From positions 1 to 44,796 of the forward strand of contig JAFLTU010000017.1 of assembly GCA_022509125.1 (NCBI GenBank): a stretch of 44,796 bases of DNA, written 5' to 3'. Of this stretch, positions 17,753-27,001 are shown one piece after another (positions within the stretch are counted from its first letter, which is position 1; every line of letters begins with the position of its first letter). Position numbers and translations under genes: made by a program. This stretch comes from Muribaculaceae bacterium (lineage in GTDB: Bacteria; Bacteroidota; Bacteroidia; Bacteroidales; Muribaculaceae). The notes under the pieces are model-generated. The model did not search any database, was not told where the DNA came from, and was given only the letters and a program-made list of their open reading frames with translations.

Positions 17753-18997
17753 ATGGGAAATTTAATTATAGAAAATGCGAGGATAATCACTCCTCTTGGC
17801 AATAAATCAGCCAAGGGGAGTGATATGTCTAAATTGTCGGACACTCCGGATTCACATATTGTTATCACCGACGGAAGAATAACCTATGTTGGGAACAAGG
17901 AAGGGATGCCAAAACCTGATCAACCTGAAAAATATAAAACAATCTCGGCTAATGGTAATGTTGTGATGCCGGGATTCGTTGATTCCCACACCCACATGCT
18001 CTTTGGAGGATTCCGTCCGGATGAATTTGAATGGAGGCTGAAGGGTGATTCCTACATGTCGATTATGGAACGCGGAGGGGGCATTCAATCCACCGTGGAT
18101 TCCACAAAGAAAGCTTCTGACTATCATTTAGTCAACAAGACCTTCTGGTTTTTGAAAAGAATGAGCGAGATGGGAGTCACCACCGTTGAAGCCAAAAGCG
18201 GATATGGTCTTGACAAAAAGACTGAATTGAGAATGCTTCGACTCCTGGATTACATCAACAAACAATCAGACAAATTCATTGATATTGTCACTACATTTAT
18301 GGGGGCACATGCCATACCTCCAGAATATAAAGGTAGGACCTCTGAATATGTTGACGTATTAATCTCGATGCTGCCCGAAGCAAAAGAATATGCTGATTTT
18401 TGCGACGTCTTCTGTGAAAAAAATGTTTTTGAAATAGAGGATTCAAGACGACTCTTGAATGCTGCCAAGGAGCATGGATTTAAACTAAAACTCCATGCTG
18501 ATGAAATAGTGACACTGGGAGGAGGAGAGTTAAGTGCGGAGGTCGGAGCAATTTCGGCTGACCACCTTCTTCACGTTAGCGATGAAGGAATCAGACAAAT
18601 GGCAGATTCGGGAGTTGTGGCAACCTTATTGCCGCTTACCGCATTTGCCTTAAAAGAACCCTATGCTCCTGCACGTAAATTTATTGATGCCGGATGTGCT
18701 GTGGCCCTTGCCACAGATCTAAATCCCGGGAGTTGTTTCTCGGGTTCTATCCCCCTAACTATTGCCCTTGCTTGTATCTATATGAATATGAGCATAGAAG
18801 AAACAATAACTGCTCTGACTCTTAACGGAGCTGCAGCATTAGATATGGCTGATGAAATAGGCACTATAGAAGTTGGGAAAAAAGGAAATCTTATAATGCT
18901 TTCTACCGATAACTATAGGGTTCTCCCCTATTATGTCGGGATGAATTGTGTGACCACCACTGTCTTTGATGGTGAAATAGTGTATGATGCACGTTAA
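17753..18997 (+). CDS. hutI: Imidazolonepropionase
   Basis: Third step of the pathway: opens imidazolone-propionate to N-formimino-L-glutamate. 414 aa from the ATG at 17753; a TTG at 17717 would overlap ftcD and add 12 non-conserved residues. It is an amidohydrolase-fold metalloenzyme with DSHTHMLFGG (first metal histidines), VEAKSGYGLD, MGAHAIPPEYKG, LHADEI (metal His) and ATDLNPGSC (metal Asp). It lies 19 nt after ftcD, in the same operon. Cytoplasmic. Confidence 0.96.
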   Translation: MGNLIIENARIITPLGNKSAKGSDMSKLSDTPDSHIVITDGRITYVGNKEGMPKPDQPEKYKTISANGNVVMPGFVDSHTHMLFGGFRPDEFEWRLKGDSYMSIMERGGGIQSTVDSTKKASDYHLVNKTFWFLKRMSEMGVTTVEAKSGYGLDKKTELRMLRLLDYINKQSDKFIDIVTTFMGAHAIPPEYKGRTSEYVDVLISMLPEAKEYADFCDVFCEKNVFEIEDSRRLLNAAKEHGFKLKLHADEIVTLGGGELSAEVGAISADHLLHVSDEGIRQMADSGVVATLLPLTAFALKEPYAPARKFIDAGCAVALATDLNPGSCFSGSIPLTIALACIYMNMSIEETITALTLNGAAALDMADEIGTIEVGKKGNLIMLSTDNYRVLPYYVGMNCVTTTVFDGEIVYDAR

Positions 18998-19028
18998 AAC
19001 CTATAAACCATAAATATCAAATACTACC

Positions 19029-19649
19029 ATGAAACTACAAGACCTTACAATAAAAGAATTTCTAGAAAAAACTTACGGCAAAGACCCGGTGCCGGGAGGA
19101 GGTAGCGTTTCAGCCCTCTGCGGTGCTCTGGCAGCTTCTTTGGGAGAAATGGTGACTGCCCTAACTATCGGGAGAAAGAAATATGCGGATGTAGAAGAGG
19201 AGATGCTTCAATATGCACCACAAATGGAACTTGCCCGCAGGAAATTCCTTGATTTTATAGATGAAGATGCCGAAGCGTATCAGTTAGTATTTAATTCCTA
19301 TAAACTCCCCAAAGAGACTGAAGAAGAAATAGCTTTAAGGAATTCAGAGATTCAAAAGGCCACACTTCAGGCTGCGATGGTGCCTTTAAGAGTCGCTGAA
19401 ACAGCTGTGGGAATAATGTCGACCATTTTTGAAATTGGGAGCAAGGGAAACAGGAATGCAGTCACCGATGCCTGTGTAGCCATGATGTGTGCCCGCACGG
19501 CTGCCCTGGGTGCAATCCTCAACGTGAGAATCAATCTCTCAGGCCTCGATGATAAGGAAAAAGCAAAAGAATTGGAAAACCGTTGCATGGCGCTTATAGA
19601 TGAAGCCCAAGTGAAGGAGGCTTCTTTGCTCGATACTGTCACTTTTTAA
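19029..19649 (+). CDS. Formimidoyltetrahydrofolate cyclodeaminase family protein
   Basis: 206-aa cyclodeaminase/cyclohydrolase (PF04961), equal to the C-terminal half of mammalian FTCD. It turns 5-formimino-THF into 5,10-methenyl-THF and ammonia. The signature PVPGGGSVSALCGALAAS lies near the N-terminus. The remaining helices carry DEDAEAYQLV and NAVTDACVAMMCARTAALGA, typical of the all-alpha fold. Its place directly after hutI and before hutH supports the folate-linked route (histidine to glutamate plus methenyl-THF plus two ammonia) rather than a formamide or N-formylglutamate route. Confidence 0.95.
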   Translation: MKLQDLTIKEFLEKTYGKDPVPGGGSVSALCGALAASLGEMVTALTIGRKKYADVEEEMLQYAPQMELARRKFLDFIDEDAEAYQLVFNSYKLPKETEEEIALRNSEIQKATLQAAMVPLRVAETAVGIMSTIFEIGSKGNRNAVTDACVAMMCARTAALGAILNVRINLSGLDDKEKAKELENRCMALIDEAQVKEASLLDTVTF

Positions 19650-19700
19650 CATTATATTTATTTGAAAATCCCACCTTCAATTCAACTTTGAATTTTGGCC

Positions 19701-21206
19701 ATGGAAAAACTTGAATATTTCGAAATTGGGAGTTGCGATCTCACATACTCCCTGGTGGAAGAAATCTTAAAAAGCGGATGCAAACTAAAACTTTCCGAAG
19801 AGGCACGCCTCAATATAAAAAAATGTCGTGACTTCTTAGACAAGAAAACAGATGAAAACACCGTGCCTGTTTATGGTGTCACCACCGGCTTCGGTTCTCT
19901 TTGCAATAAACATATTTCTCGCGACGAATTGACAACTCTACAGGAAAATCTTATAAAGAGCCATTCGTGCAGCGTGGGTAAACTAATAGACAAAGTTGTC
20001 ATAAAACTCATGATGATGCTGAAGGCCCATGCTATATCTTTGGGATATAGCGGTGTCCAGTTGTCTACTGTTGAACGTATACTTGATTTCTATAATAATG
20101 ACATTTATCCTGTGGTCTACGACCGTGGATCATTGGGAGCATCAGGCGATTTGGCCCCGCTTGCCAATCTCTTTCTTCCCTTGATCGGAGAAGGAGAAGT
20201 GATCTATCAAGACAAGAGGATGACAGGCAAAGAGATACTGGAACTATTTGGCTGGCAACCTGTTCGCTTGCAATCTAAGGAGGGTTTGGCATTGCTTAAC
20301 GGCACGCAGTTCATGAGTGCCAATGGCATAAAAGCATTGATCGATGGCTGGCACATGGTGAATTGTTTCGATCTTTTTGGAGCCATGAGCCTGGAGGCTT
20401 ACGACGGGCGTATCGAACCATTTTGGGATTGTATCCAACAAGTAAGACCCCATCCGGGACAGATTGAAACAGGAAGAATATTCAGAAAAATTCTTGATGG
20501 AAGCCAGATAATCAAACAAGAGAAAGAACATGTGCAAGACCCCTACTCTTTCCGTTGCATTCCCCAGGTGCATGGAGCTGTAAAAGATGCCATGCGCCAT
20601 GTCACCGAGGTGCTCCATATAGAAATTAATTCCGTCACGGATAATCCCACTGTTTTCCCTTATCAGGATATGGTGGTTAGCGGAGGAAATTTCCATGGAG
20701 AACCAATTGCTCTTGTGTTTGACTATATGGGAGTCGCTCTCCATGAACTTGGAAATATCTCGGAACGCCGGGTTGCACAATTGATCCTTGGCAAGAGGGG
20801 CTTGCCTGAATTCCTTGTAGCCAAACCAGGTCTTAATTCCGGCTTCATGATACCACAATATGCGGCAGCTGCATGTGTCAGTCAAAATAAAATGTATGCA
20901 TGGCCAGCTTCATGCGATTCAATTGTGAGCTCAAACGGACAGGAAGACCTGGTGTCGATGGGTGGCAATTCCTCTACAAAGCTACACAAAATCATAGATA
21001 ATCTAAAGATTATCGCGGCTATTGAACTTATGAATGCCGCTCAGGGGATAGATTTTAGAAGACCCTTGAAATCGTCGCCTCTCATCGAGAACATAATGGA
21101 AAATTATAGGAAGGCTGTGCCGTTTGTTGAAGAGGATGTTGTCATGGAAGATTATATCAAAAAGACAATGGAATTCCTTGACACTTTTGATATAGTGATA
21201 GAATAA
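19701..21206 (+). CDS. hutH: Histidine ammonia-lyase
   Basis: First step of the pathway: L-histidine to trans-urocanate and ammonia. 501 aa from the ATG at 19701, normal length; a TTG at 19695 is rejected. The Ala-Ser-Gly triad that forms the MIO electrophile is present in RGSLGASGDLAPLANL. Other conserved parts are VYGVTTGFGSL, KEGLALLNGTQFM, NSVTDNPTVFP and SSNGQEDLVSMGGNSS. The last gene of the operon encodes the entry enzyme, an order opposite to the reaction order. Cytoplasmic homotetramer in characterised relatives. Confidence 0.97.
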   Translation: MEKLEYFEIGSCDLTYSLVEEILKSGCKLKLSEEARLNIKKCRDFLDKKTDENTVPVYGVTTGFGSLCNKHISRDELTTLQENLIKSHSCSVGKLIDKVVIKLMMMLKAHAISLGYSGVQLSTVERILDFYNNDIYPVVYDRGSLGASGDLAPLANLFLPLIGEGEVIYQDKRMTGKEILELFGWQPVRLQSKEGLALLNGTQFMSANGIKALIDGWHMVNCFDLFGAMSLEAYDGRIEPFWDCIQQVRPHPGQIETGRIFRKILDGSQIIKQEKEHVQDPYSFRCIPQVHGAVKDAMRHVTEVLHIEINSVTDNPTVFPYQDMVVSGGNFHGEPIALVFDYMGVALHELGNISERRVAQLILGKRGLPEFLVAKPGLNSGFMIPQYAAAACVSQNKMYAWPASCDSIVSSNGQEDLVSMGGNSSTKLHKIIDNLKIIAAIELMNAAQGIDFRRPLKSSPLIENIMENYRKAVPFVEEDVVMEDYIKKTMEFLDTFDIVIE

Positions 21207-21296
21207 AACATTTTGTTAGAGACCATCAATTAAAATCAATAGGAATTCGCGGGATAGACTCAGCTATTTTGCCACATAGTTGCATCAATAATTATT

Positions 21297-21304
21297 TAAA
21301 TTTG
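21297..21304 (+). promoter_or_regulatory. -7 promoter box of the P-type ATPase
   Basis: TAAATTTG, a full TAnnTTTG match, 14 nt before the ATG at 21319. A TTG (21280-21282) is too close to be a classic -33. No convincing metal-regulator palindrome was seen in 21207-21318. Confidence 0.45.
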
Positions 21305-21318
21305 CACAAATAATCATT

Positions 21319-23280
21319 ATGGAAGCAACTACACAGACTGTCCATTCCCATTCTCATAAAGACATCTCATGTCATTGCAACAATTGTCATAAAGAATGGT
21401 GGCGACCCTTTATAGGGGTTGGTATCTCTCTGGCTTTGCTGATTGCCGGTTTGATACTTGACCATTATCATGATTTCATGACTACTACCACATGGGCTAA
21501 ACCTTTGTGGTATTTCGTCGCATTTTTGCCGGTGGGGTTTCCAGTTGTTAAAGAGGCAATAGAGGGAATGGCTCAGAAGGATTATTTCAATGAGCTGACC
21601 CTCATGGCTATCGCCTGTATCGGGGCTTTCTGCATAGGAGAATATGCTGAGGCCGTTGGAGTGATGCTTTTCTATTGTATCGGAGAAACGCTAGAAGACA
21701 GAGCCGTAGACAGAGCTACAAAAGATATTTCAAAACTTCTTGAAATAAAAGCTGAGATAGCTCGGTTGGTCAAAGATGGGAATCTTATCGTTGTCAAGCC
21801 CGAAGAGGTAAATGTAGGGGACATTATAGAAGTGCACGCCGGAGAACGTGTGCCCCTTGATGGAGTGATGGTATCTGAAGAGGGCGGTATGTTTGACACA
21901 GCCGCGCTTACAGGCGAGAGTTTGCCCAGAGACATCGAGAAGGGGGAGGAAGTGCTCGCCGATATGATATCCTCAAGTTCTACTGTGAGGATAAAAGTCA
22001 GCCGTCCGGTAAGTGATAGCGCGGTGTCTCGAATTTTGGATCTTGTTAAAAACGCACAGGCCAAGAAGGCGAAATCTGAGGTGTTTATCCGAAAGTTTTC
22101 CCGTATTTACACTCCTGCAGTCACTATACTCGCATTTTTAGTGGTTGTGTTCCCCTATTTCATATCTCTCATTAATCCTTCTTTCCATTATGTTTTTAGC
22201 GATTGGCTTTATAGGGCATTAGTCTTTTTAGTGATTTCTTGCCCTTGTGCTTTGGTCATCAGCGTTCCTCTAAGTTATTTCGCTGGTATCGGAGCAGCAT
22301 CGCGTCAAGGAATTCTTTTTAAAGGAGGGAATTACTTGGAGAGCATAAAAAACGTGAATGTTGTGGCCTTCGATAAGACCGGGACTTTGACCACAGGAAG
22401 TTTCAGTGTAGATCAAACCGTGGCTGCAAACGGAATAAGCAAGGAAGAGCTTCTTAGATTATTGGCCTCTGCTGAGTCCAATAGCACCCATCCATTAGCT
22501 AAAGCTATAGTGGCTTATAGTGAAAAGGAGAAAATCGCCATACCGTCACCTGAGAGTGTTAAAGAAATTGCGGGAAAAGGGACTCAAGCCATAGTCGAGG
22601 GTAAGACACTATTAGCCGGGAATTTGAGGCTAATGAAGGATGAAGGGATTGCTTATCCCACAGAATTAAACTCCAATACCTCAACTATTGTGTCCTTAGC
22701 AATCGATGGAAAATTTGCAGGCTATGTAACTCTCTCCGATGTTCCCAAAGATGATGCAGAAGCAACAGTAAAGGGTCTTCGAAATTTGGGAGTAGACAAG
22801 GTTGTCATGCTCTCCGGCGATAGAAAAGAAATTGTGACCAAATATGCCGACATGCTTGGAATACAACATGCCTATGGGGAACTTTTACCACAAGACAAGG
22901 CCGAATATGTTGAAAAGATTTCCAAGACTCCCGGTAAAAAAATTGCTTTTGTTGGTGATGGGATGAACGATGCTCCGGTGCTTGCCATCAGTAATGTCGG
23001 GGTAGCAATGGGGGGACTTGGCTCCGACGCTGCAATAGAAAGCGCAGATCTCGTGATCCAGACCGATAAACCATCAAAAATGGTGACAGCGATTAAAATA
23101 GGACGCTACACCCACACTATCGTGCTGGAAAATATCATAGGAGCTCTTATAATAAAAGTAGCCATCCTGACGCTTGGAGTCATAGGTTTTGCATCTCTAT
23201 GGGCAGCTGTCTTTGCTGACGTTGGAGTGACAATGCTCGCTGTCTTGAATTCTATGAGAGTCTTATGGCATAGATATTAA
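21319..23280 (+). CDS. Heavy-metal-translocating P-type ATPase (Zn/Cd/Pb type)
   Basis: 653-aa P1B ATPase that exports a soft metal cation across the inner membrane using ATP. The short N-terminus has no HMA domain but is His/Cys-rich (HSHSHKDISCHCNNCH), a likely metal sensor or ligand. Core motifs are all present: the TGES actuator loop (ALTGESLPRD), the SCPCALVIS metal channel with CPC, the phosphorylated Asp in FDKTGTLTTG, the STHPLA HP motif, GDGMNDAPVL and a late membrane pair. The CPC context and His-rich tail fit ZntA/CadA-like divalent metals better than CopA, but substrate choice is uncertain. Monocistronic. Confidence 0.93.
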   Translation: MEATTQTVHSHSHKDISCHCNNCHKEWWRPFIGVGISLALLIAGLILDHYHDFMTTTTWAKPLWYFVAFLPVGFPVVKEAIEGMAQKDYFNELTLMAIACIGAFCIGEYAEAVGVMLFYCIGETLEDRAVDRATKDISKLLEIKAEIARLVKDGNLIVVKPEEVNVGDIIEVHAGERVPLDGVMVSEEGGMFDTAALTGESLPRDIEKGEEVLADMISSSSTVRIKVSRPVSDSAVSRILDLVKNAQAKKAKSEVFIRKFSRIYTPAVTILAFLVVVFPYFISLINPSFHYVFSDWLYRALVFLVISCPCALVISVPLSYFAGIGAASRQGILFKGGNYLESIKNVNVVAFDKTGTLTTGSFSVDQTVAANGISKEELLRLLASAESNSTHPLAKAIVAYSEKEKIAIPSPESVKEIAGKGTQAIVEGKTLLAGNLRLMKDEGIAYPTELNSNTSTIVSLAIDGKFAGYVTLSDVPKDDAEATVKGLRNLGVDKVVMLSGDRKEIVTKYADMLGIQHAYGELLPQDKAEYVEKISKTPGKKIAFVGDGMNDAPVLAISNVGVAMGGLGSDAAIESADLVIQTDKPSKMVTAIKIGRYTHTIVLENIIGALIIKVAILTLGVIGFASLWAAVFADVGVTMLAVLNSMRVLWHRY

Positions 23281-23357
23281 AATAAGGTATTGGCATAGAT
23301 TCATTTGTGAACTTTTTGTGGCACAATATTTGTTTTATTATTATAAAACATTTATTT

Positions 23358-25556
23358 ATGCCAGAAAAAACCTCCCCACAACAAATATTCAATCAGATTA
23401 ACCAGCTTATAAATTCTTCACGTTTCAACGAAGCTTTCTTGCTTTTGAGAAGAAATATGCAGAAGATCCCCTCTATGGGATATGAGCTGCAGAAGATGGA
23501 AGAATCTGAGTCGACTTATAAATATCTTCTTGATTATATAGCCTCGGGCCATCAGGATCCGTCGCGTAAAGAGGTGATAGAACAAATTCGAGACTCTCTT
23601 TATAGAGCTAATGAACACCTTTTAAGGGAATGTCGCATTATCGACAGTTCAGATATTTATTCATCCACCCGAAGGATGAAAATCTTGAAAAATGCTTCAA
23701 TAAATTCTCTCGTTGAGGATTTTCTCAATGCCTATCAAGAAGACAATCCTGAAGGGTCGACAGAAACTGAAATAAAAGTTTCACAAAATCAGGCAAACGC
23801 CATCGATGAAATATTCAATTATGTTTGGACGATGTCTTCTTCGCCTTCTTCAGAATATGAATCTCTCGGAGATATTTTGTCGTCGGAATCTATTCCTGAA
23901 TATCTTAAATTATCGATAGTTTCAGCCATTATTTTAGGTCTGACGGAATATTTCGAACCGGAGGCTTATGAATTATTGCTATCCGTTTACGAGAATAGCC
24001 ATTCAACTTCTTTACAAGCCAGGGCAATCACTGGAGTCATTCTCATTTCTCTTCTCCACTCAGGGAGATTGAAAGGAAATATTAATCTAAGGTCGCGCCT
24101 TCTTTTGACCATAGATGATGAAAACCTCCGAAAGATGGTGAAGGAGGTTTTGATGAATATCGTCAAAACTTACGACACTCAGCGCATTGACAATAAAATG
24201 CGTAACGAATTGATACCGGGTCTTATGAAACTGAAACCGGAAATCATCAATAAAATAAGAAATCTATCTGAAGATTCTGATAATTTTCTATCAGAGGCCA
24301 ACCCAGACTGGGAAGAACTTTTAGAAAATTCAGAGATAGGCGACAAACTTCAGGAAATCAACGAAATGCAATTAGAGGGCGCCGATGTGATGGTTACAGC
24401 CTTCTCCAATTTGAAAGGTTTCCCATTTTTCAGTAAGGTGTCAAACTGGTTTCTTCCTTTAATACCCGGATATTTTGAATTTGAAAATCTGCCTCTTGAT
24501 AAGAATGGAGAGACTTTTGAGCGCCTGAAGGGAGTAATGTGTGATAGCGACCTCCATTCTTTTCTAATTTCGATGAAATCTATGCCTGAAGCTCAAAGTG
24601 GCCTAATGATTTCAAATATGGAAAAACAGATAAAAGAAGTAAAGGAGGCTATGTCTGACTCCATTGGCGAAAGTGAAAGCGATATTTTGAATAAAAAAAT
24701 CAGACAAACCCTCCAAGACCTTTATCGTTTTTTTAAATTTTTCCGTAAGAAAGATGATTTTAAAGATCCTTTCGCCGCTCCATTCCTGGCTTCCCACGTC
24801 AAACCATTGATAAAAGCCTTAGGCGTGGATTCTGAAGATATAAGGCTGTTAGGTGAATTTTATTTCCAAAAGAAATATTATGATGAGGCTGCGGGAATGT
24901 TCGAACTTTATGACGAACTTGAAGCCGATGATTTCACTCTATGGGAAAAAATCGGTTTCAGCCATGACAGAATGAATCGTCCGGAGCAAGCCGTGATATG
25001 GTATAAAAAAGCCGAAATTGTTGATGCCGACAATCCCTGGCTGCATAAAAAAATTGCTGTAGCTCTAAAAAATGCGGGAAAGGCAGAAGAGGCTAAAATT
25101 TATTATGAAAAAGCCTTGGAAAACGATCCGGAAAATTATCATTTGTTGTTGAGTGCAGGGCAATGTTTTCTTGACACCGGTGAATATGATAAAGCCCTAT
25201 CACATTTCTACCATGCCAATTATATCAAACCGGAGAAGCGGAGCGTGAAAAGAGCCCTAGCTTGGGCTGAGATGATAGCCGGTCATCATGATAAGGCTCT
25301 TCCCATATTCAAAAATCTCACTGAGGATGAAAAGGCTGATAAATCAGATTTCTTGGCAGCGGGCCATTCAGCAATGGCTGTAGGGGATTTTAAATCTGCA
25401 ATTTCCCACTATAAGAAATTTATCTCTTCGTCTTCTGAGCAAGAAATCAAATCCCTTGTGGTAGCCTTTAGAGATGATGCAGAATTGATGAAAAAATTAA
25501 ATATCCCGGTTGAAGATATGCGAATTGTAGTAGACAAAATTCGCTACGACAAGTAA
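23358..25556 (+). CDS. Tetratricopeptide-repeat protein of unknown function
   Basis: 732 aa from the ATG at 23358; a GTG at 23307 would add 17 unlikely residues. About the first 480 residues are Ser/Glu-rich alpha-helical sequence with no domain I recognise. The C-terminal 200 or so (about 490-690) hold at least five TPR units, recognisable by repeats such as KYYDEAAGMFELYDEL, RPEQAVIWYKKAE, KAEEAKIYYEKALENDPEN and EYDKALSHFYHANYIKPE. No signal peptide or membrane segment is seen, so it is probably a cytoplasmic scaffold. It converges on dnaA and is separated from it by a two-way terminator. Confidence 0.8.
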   Translation: MPEKTSPQQIFNQINQLINSSRFNEAFLLLRRNMQKIPSMGYELQKMEESESTYKYLLDYIASGHQDPSRKEVIEQIRDSLYRANEHLLRECRIIDSSDIYSSTRRMKILKNASINSLVEDFLNAYQEDNPEGSTETEIKVSQNQANAIDEIFNYVWTMSSSPSSEYESLGDILSSESIPEYLKLSIVSAIILGLTEYFEPEAYELLLSVYENSHSTSLQARAITGVILISLLHSGRLKGNINLRSRLLLTIDDENLRKMVKEVLMNIVKTYDTQRIDNKMRNELIPGLMKLKPEIINKIRNLSEDSDNFLSEANPDWEELLENSEIGDKLQEINEMQLEGADVMVTAFSNLKGFPFFSKVSNWFLPLIPGYFEFENLPLDKNGETFERLKGVMCDSDLHSFLISMKSMPEAQSGLMISNMEKQIKEVKEAMSDSIGESESDILNKKIRQTLQDLYRFFKFFRKKDDFKDPFAAPFLASHVKPLIKALGVDSEDIRLLGEFYFQKKYYDEAAGMFELYDELEADDFTLWEKIGFSHDRMNRPEQAVIWYKKAEIVDADNPWLHKKIAVALKNAGKAEEAKIYYEKALENDPENYHLLLSAGQCFLDTGEYDKALSHFYHANYIKPEKRSVKRALAWAEMIAGHHDKALPIFKNLTEDEKADKSDFLAAGHSAMAVGDFKSAISHYKKFISSSSEQEIKSLVVAFRDDAELMKKLNIPVEDMRIVVDKIRYDK

Positions 25557-25585
25557 TATTTTAAGCGGATGGATGAAAAAATTAC

Positions 25586-25605
25586 AGAGATAGGGATCTA
25601 TCTCT
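25586..25605. terminator. Bidirectional terminator between the TPR gene and dnaA
   Basis: Perfect 8-bp stem AGAGATAG/CTATCTCT with a 4-nt loop. On the plus strand it is followed by TTAATTCTTTTT; on the minus strand the stem is followed by GTAATTTTTT. The dnaA stop codon (25598-25600) lies inside the hairpin. Confidence 0.7.
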
Positions 25606-27001
25606 TTAATTCTTTTTCAATAGCAGCGACTGAGTCGGCAAGGTCTTTGGTGAAATTGATGCGGTCTTCCACCTGTTGGATTCCATGCAACACAGTCGTA
25701 TGGGTGCGATTGAGTTTTTGTCCTATAGCCGTTGATGATAAAGATGTTAGTTTCTGGCTTAGATACATTATAATCTGGCGTGCATCAGAAACGTCTCTGA
25801 GCCTTGATTTCGAGAATATTCTATCAGGATTTATATTGAAGAAATCGGCAGTGGTTTCCACAATCATTTCAAAGTTAATCACTTTCTGAGGCTTCGGCTT
25901 AACCATGTGTTTCATCACACTGCGGGCTAAATCAACCGTGATTGGGCAGTTAAGAGTGATGGACCGAGTCAATATACCCATGACAATTCCCTCAAGTTCA
26001 CGAACTGAACCGGTTGAATATTCAGCGATAAGATTTATCACCTCTTTAGAAAGGCCCAGTCCATTTTTTGCAGCCTTGAATTCAAGAATTTTTTTCTTAA
26101 GATTTAAATCCGGTTTCTGAAGTTCTTCCGTCACTCCCCATTTAAATCTATCAATCAATCGATCGGCAATGCCATCTAATTCTATGGGACGACGGTCGCA
26201 TGTGAATATAATCGCTTTGCCGTTTTGATGAAGATGATTGAAGATTGCGAAGAGGGCATCTGTGGTTCCGGATTTATTGCTAAGCTCCTGAAGGTCGTCG
26301 ATTAATAAGACATCCATCTGTTGGAACCATTGGATGAAATAGGGAACTTCCTTCTTTAAAGCCGCATTCTGATAAAGTTGCTGGAATTGACGAAGGGTCA
26401 CGAAACTGACTTTAGCATTCGGACGCGTTTCCTTCACTCTGATTCCAATTGCCTGGATCAAATGGGTCTTCCCCACTCCCACTTCGCCATAAAGGAAGAA
26501 GGGATTAAAATCATTTTTGCCGGGATCATTGGCAATATATTCAGCAATTGTAAAGGGAAGTTTATTGCTGTCGCCCACACAATAATTTTCAAAGGTCAGG
26601 GCTTCGTTAAGCTGAGGATCGAAAGTGGGCTTTGAAGATTTAGCATCAAGAATGGGACTTGGAGCCTGGAGCGATTGTGTGTATCGGCTCTTGATTACGG
26701 GACTCTGTTTTGTGGCTGAAATCTTCACCTTTGAGTCTTTGTCATGGTTGACAATTTCTACCTCATAGATTAATTTCACCTCCTTGCCAAAGATTTTATG
26801 GAGCGAAGAGGTCAGGATATTATAAAATTCCTCCTCATATTTTTCCACAAAAAATTTCGAAGGCAATTGCAAAGAAAGTTGATTATTTATAAAAGACACA
26901 GGCTTAGCGACTCCGAACCAAGTGCGGGCACGGACTTCGCCAATATTATCGGTGATAATCTCTACCACCTTTTGCCATTTATCTTTGTAATCAGCTTTCA
27001 T
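25598..27001 (-). CDS. dnaA: Chromosomal replication initiator DnaA
   Basis: 467 aa, normal length, with the four DnaA domains. The N-terminal DnaB-interaction domain (about 1-85) contains ARTWF. A variable linker (about 90-130) follows. The AAA+ domain has Walker A GEVGVGKTHL, Walker B LLIDDLQEL (a Bacteroidetes-type variant) and a box VII-like DRLIDRFKWG segment with the arginine finger. The C-terminal helix-turn-helix domain carries SKSRLRDVSDARQIIMYL and the DNA-reading motif NRTHTTVLHG. That motif lacks the Asp of the usual RDHTTV/KDHATV form. The gene is not next to dnaN or recF, as is common in Bacteroidetes. Leader and upstream region are at 27002-27255. Confidence 0.97.
   Translation of the reverse strand: MKADYKDKWQKVVEIITDNIGEVRARTWFGVAKPVSFINNQLSLQLPSKFFVEKYEEEFYNILTSSLHKIFGKEVKLIYEVEIVNHDKDSKVKISATKQSPVIKSRYTQSLQAPSPILDAKSSKPTFDPQLNEALTFENYCVGDSNKLPFTIAEYIANDPGKNDFNPFFLYGEVGVGKTHLIQAIGIRVKETRPNAKVSFVTLRQFQQLYQNAALKKEVPYFIQWFQQMDVLLIDDLQELSNKSGTTDALFAIFNHLHQNGKAIIFTCDRRPIELDGIADRLIDRFKWGVTEELQKPDLNLKKKILEFKAAKNGLGLSKEVINLIAEYSTGSVRELEGIVMGILTRSITLNCPITVDLARSVMKHMVKPKPQKVINFEMIVETTADFFNINPDRIFSKSRLRDVSDARQIIMYLSQKLTSLSSTAIGQKLNRTHTTVLHGIQQVEDRINFTKDLADSVAAIEKELKR

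Noticed and set aside
20244-20885. 213-codon open frame antisense to hutH
   Set aside because: Fully within hutH, with no domain, promoter or neighbour support.
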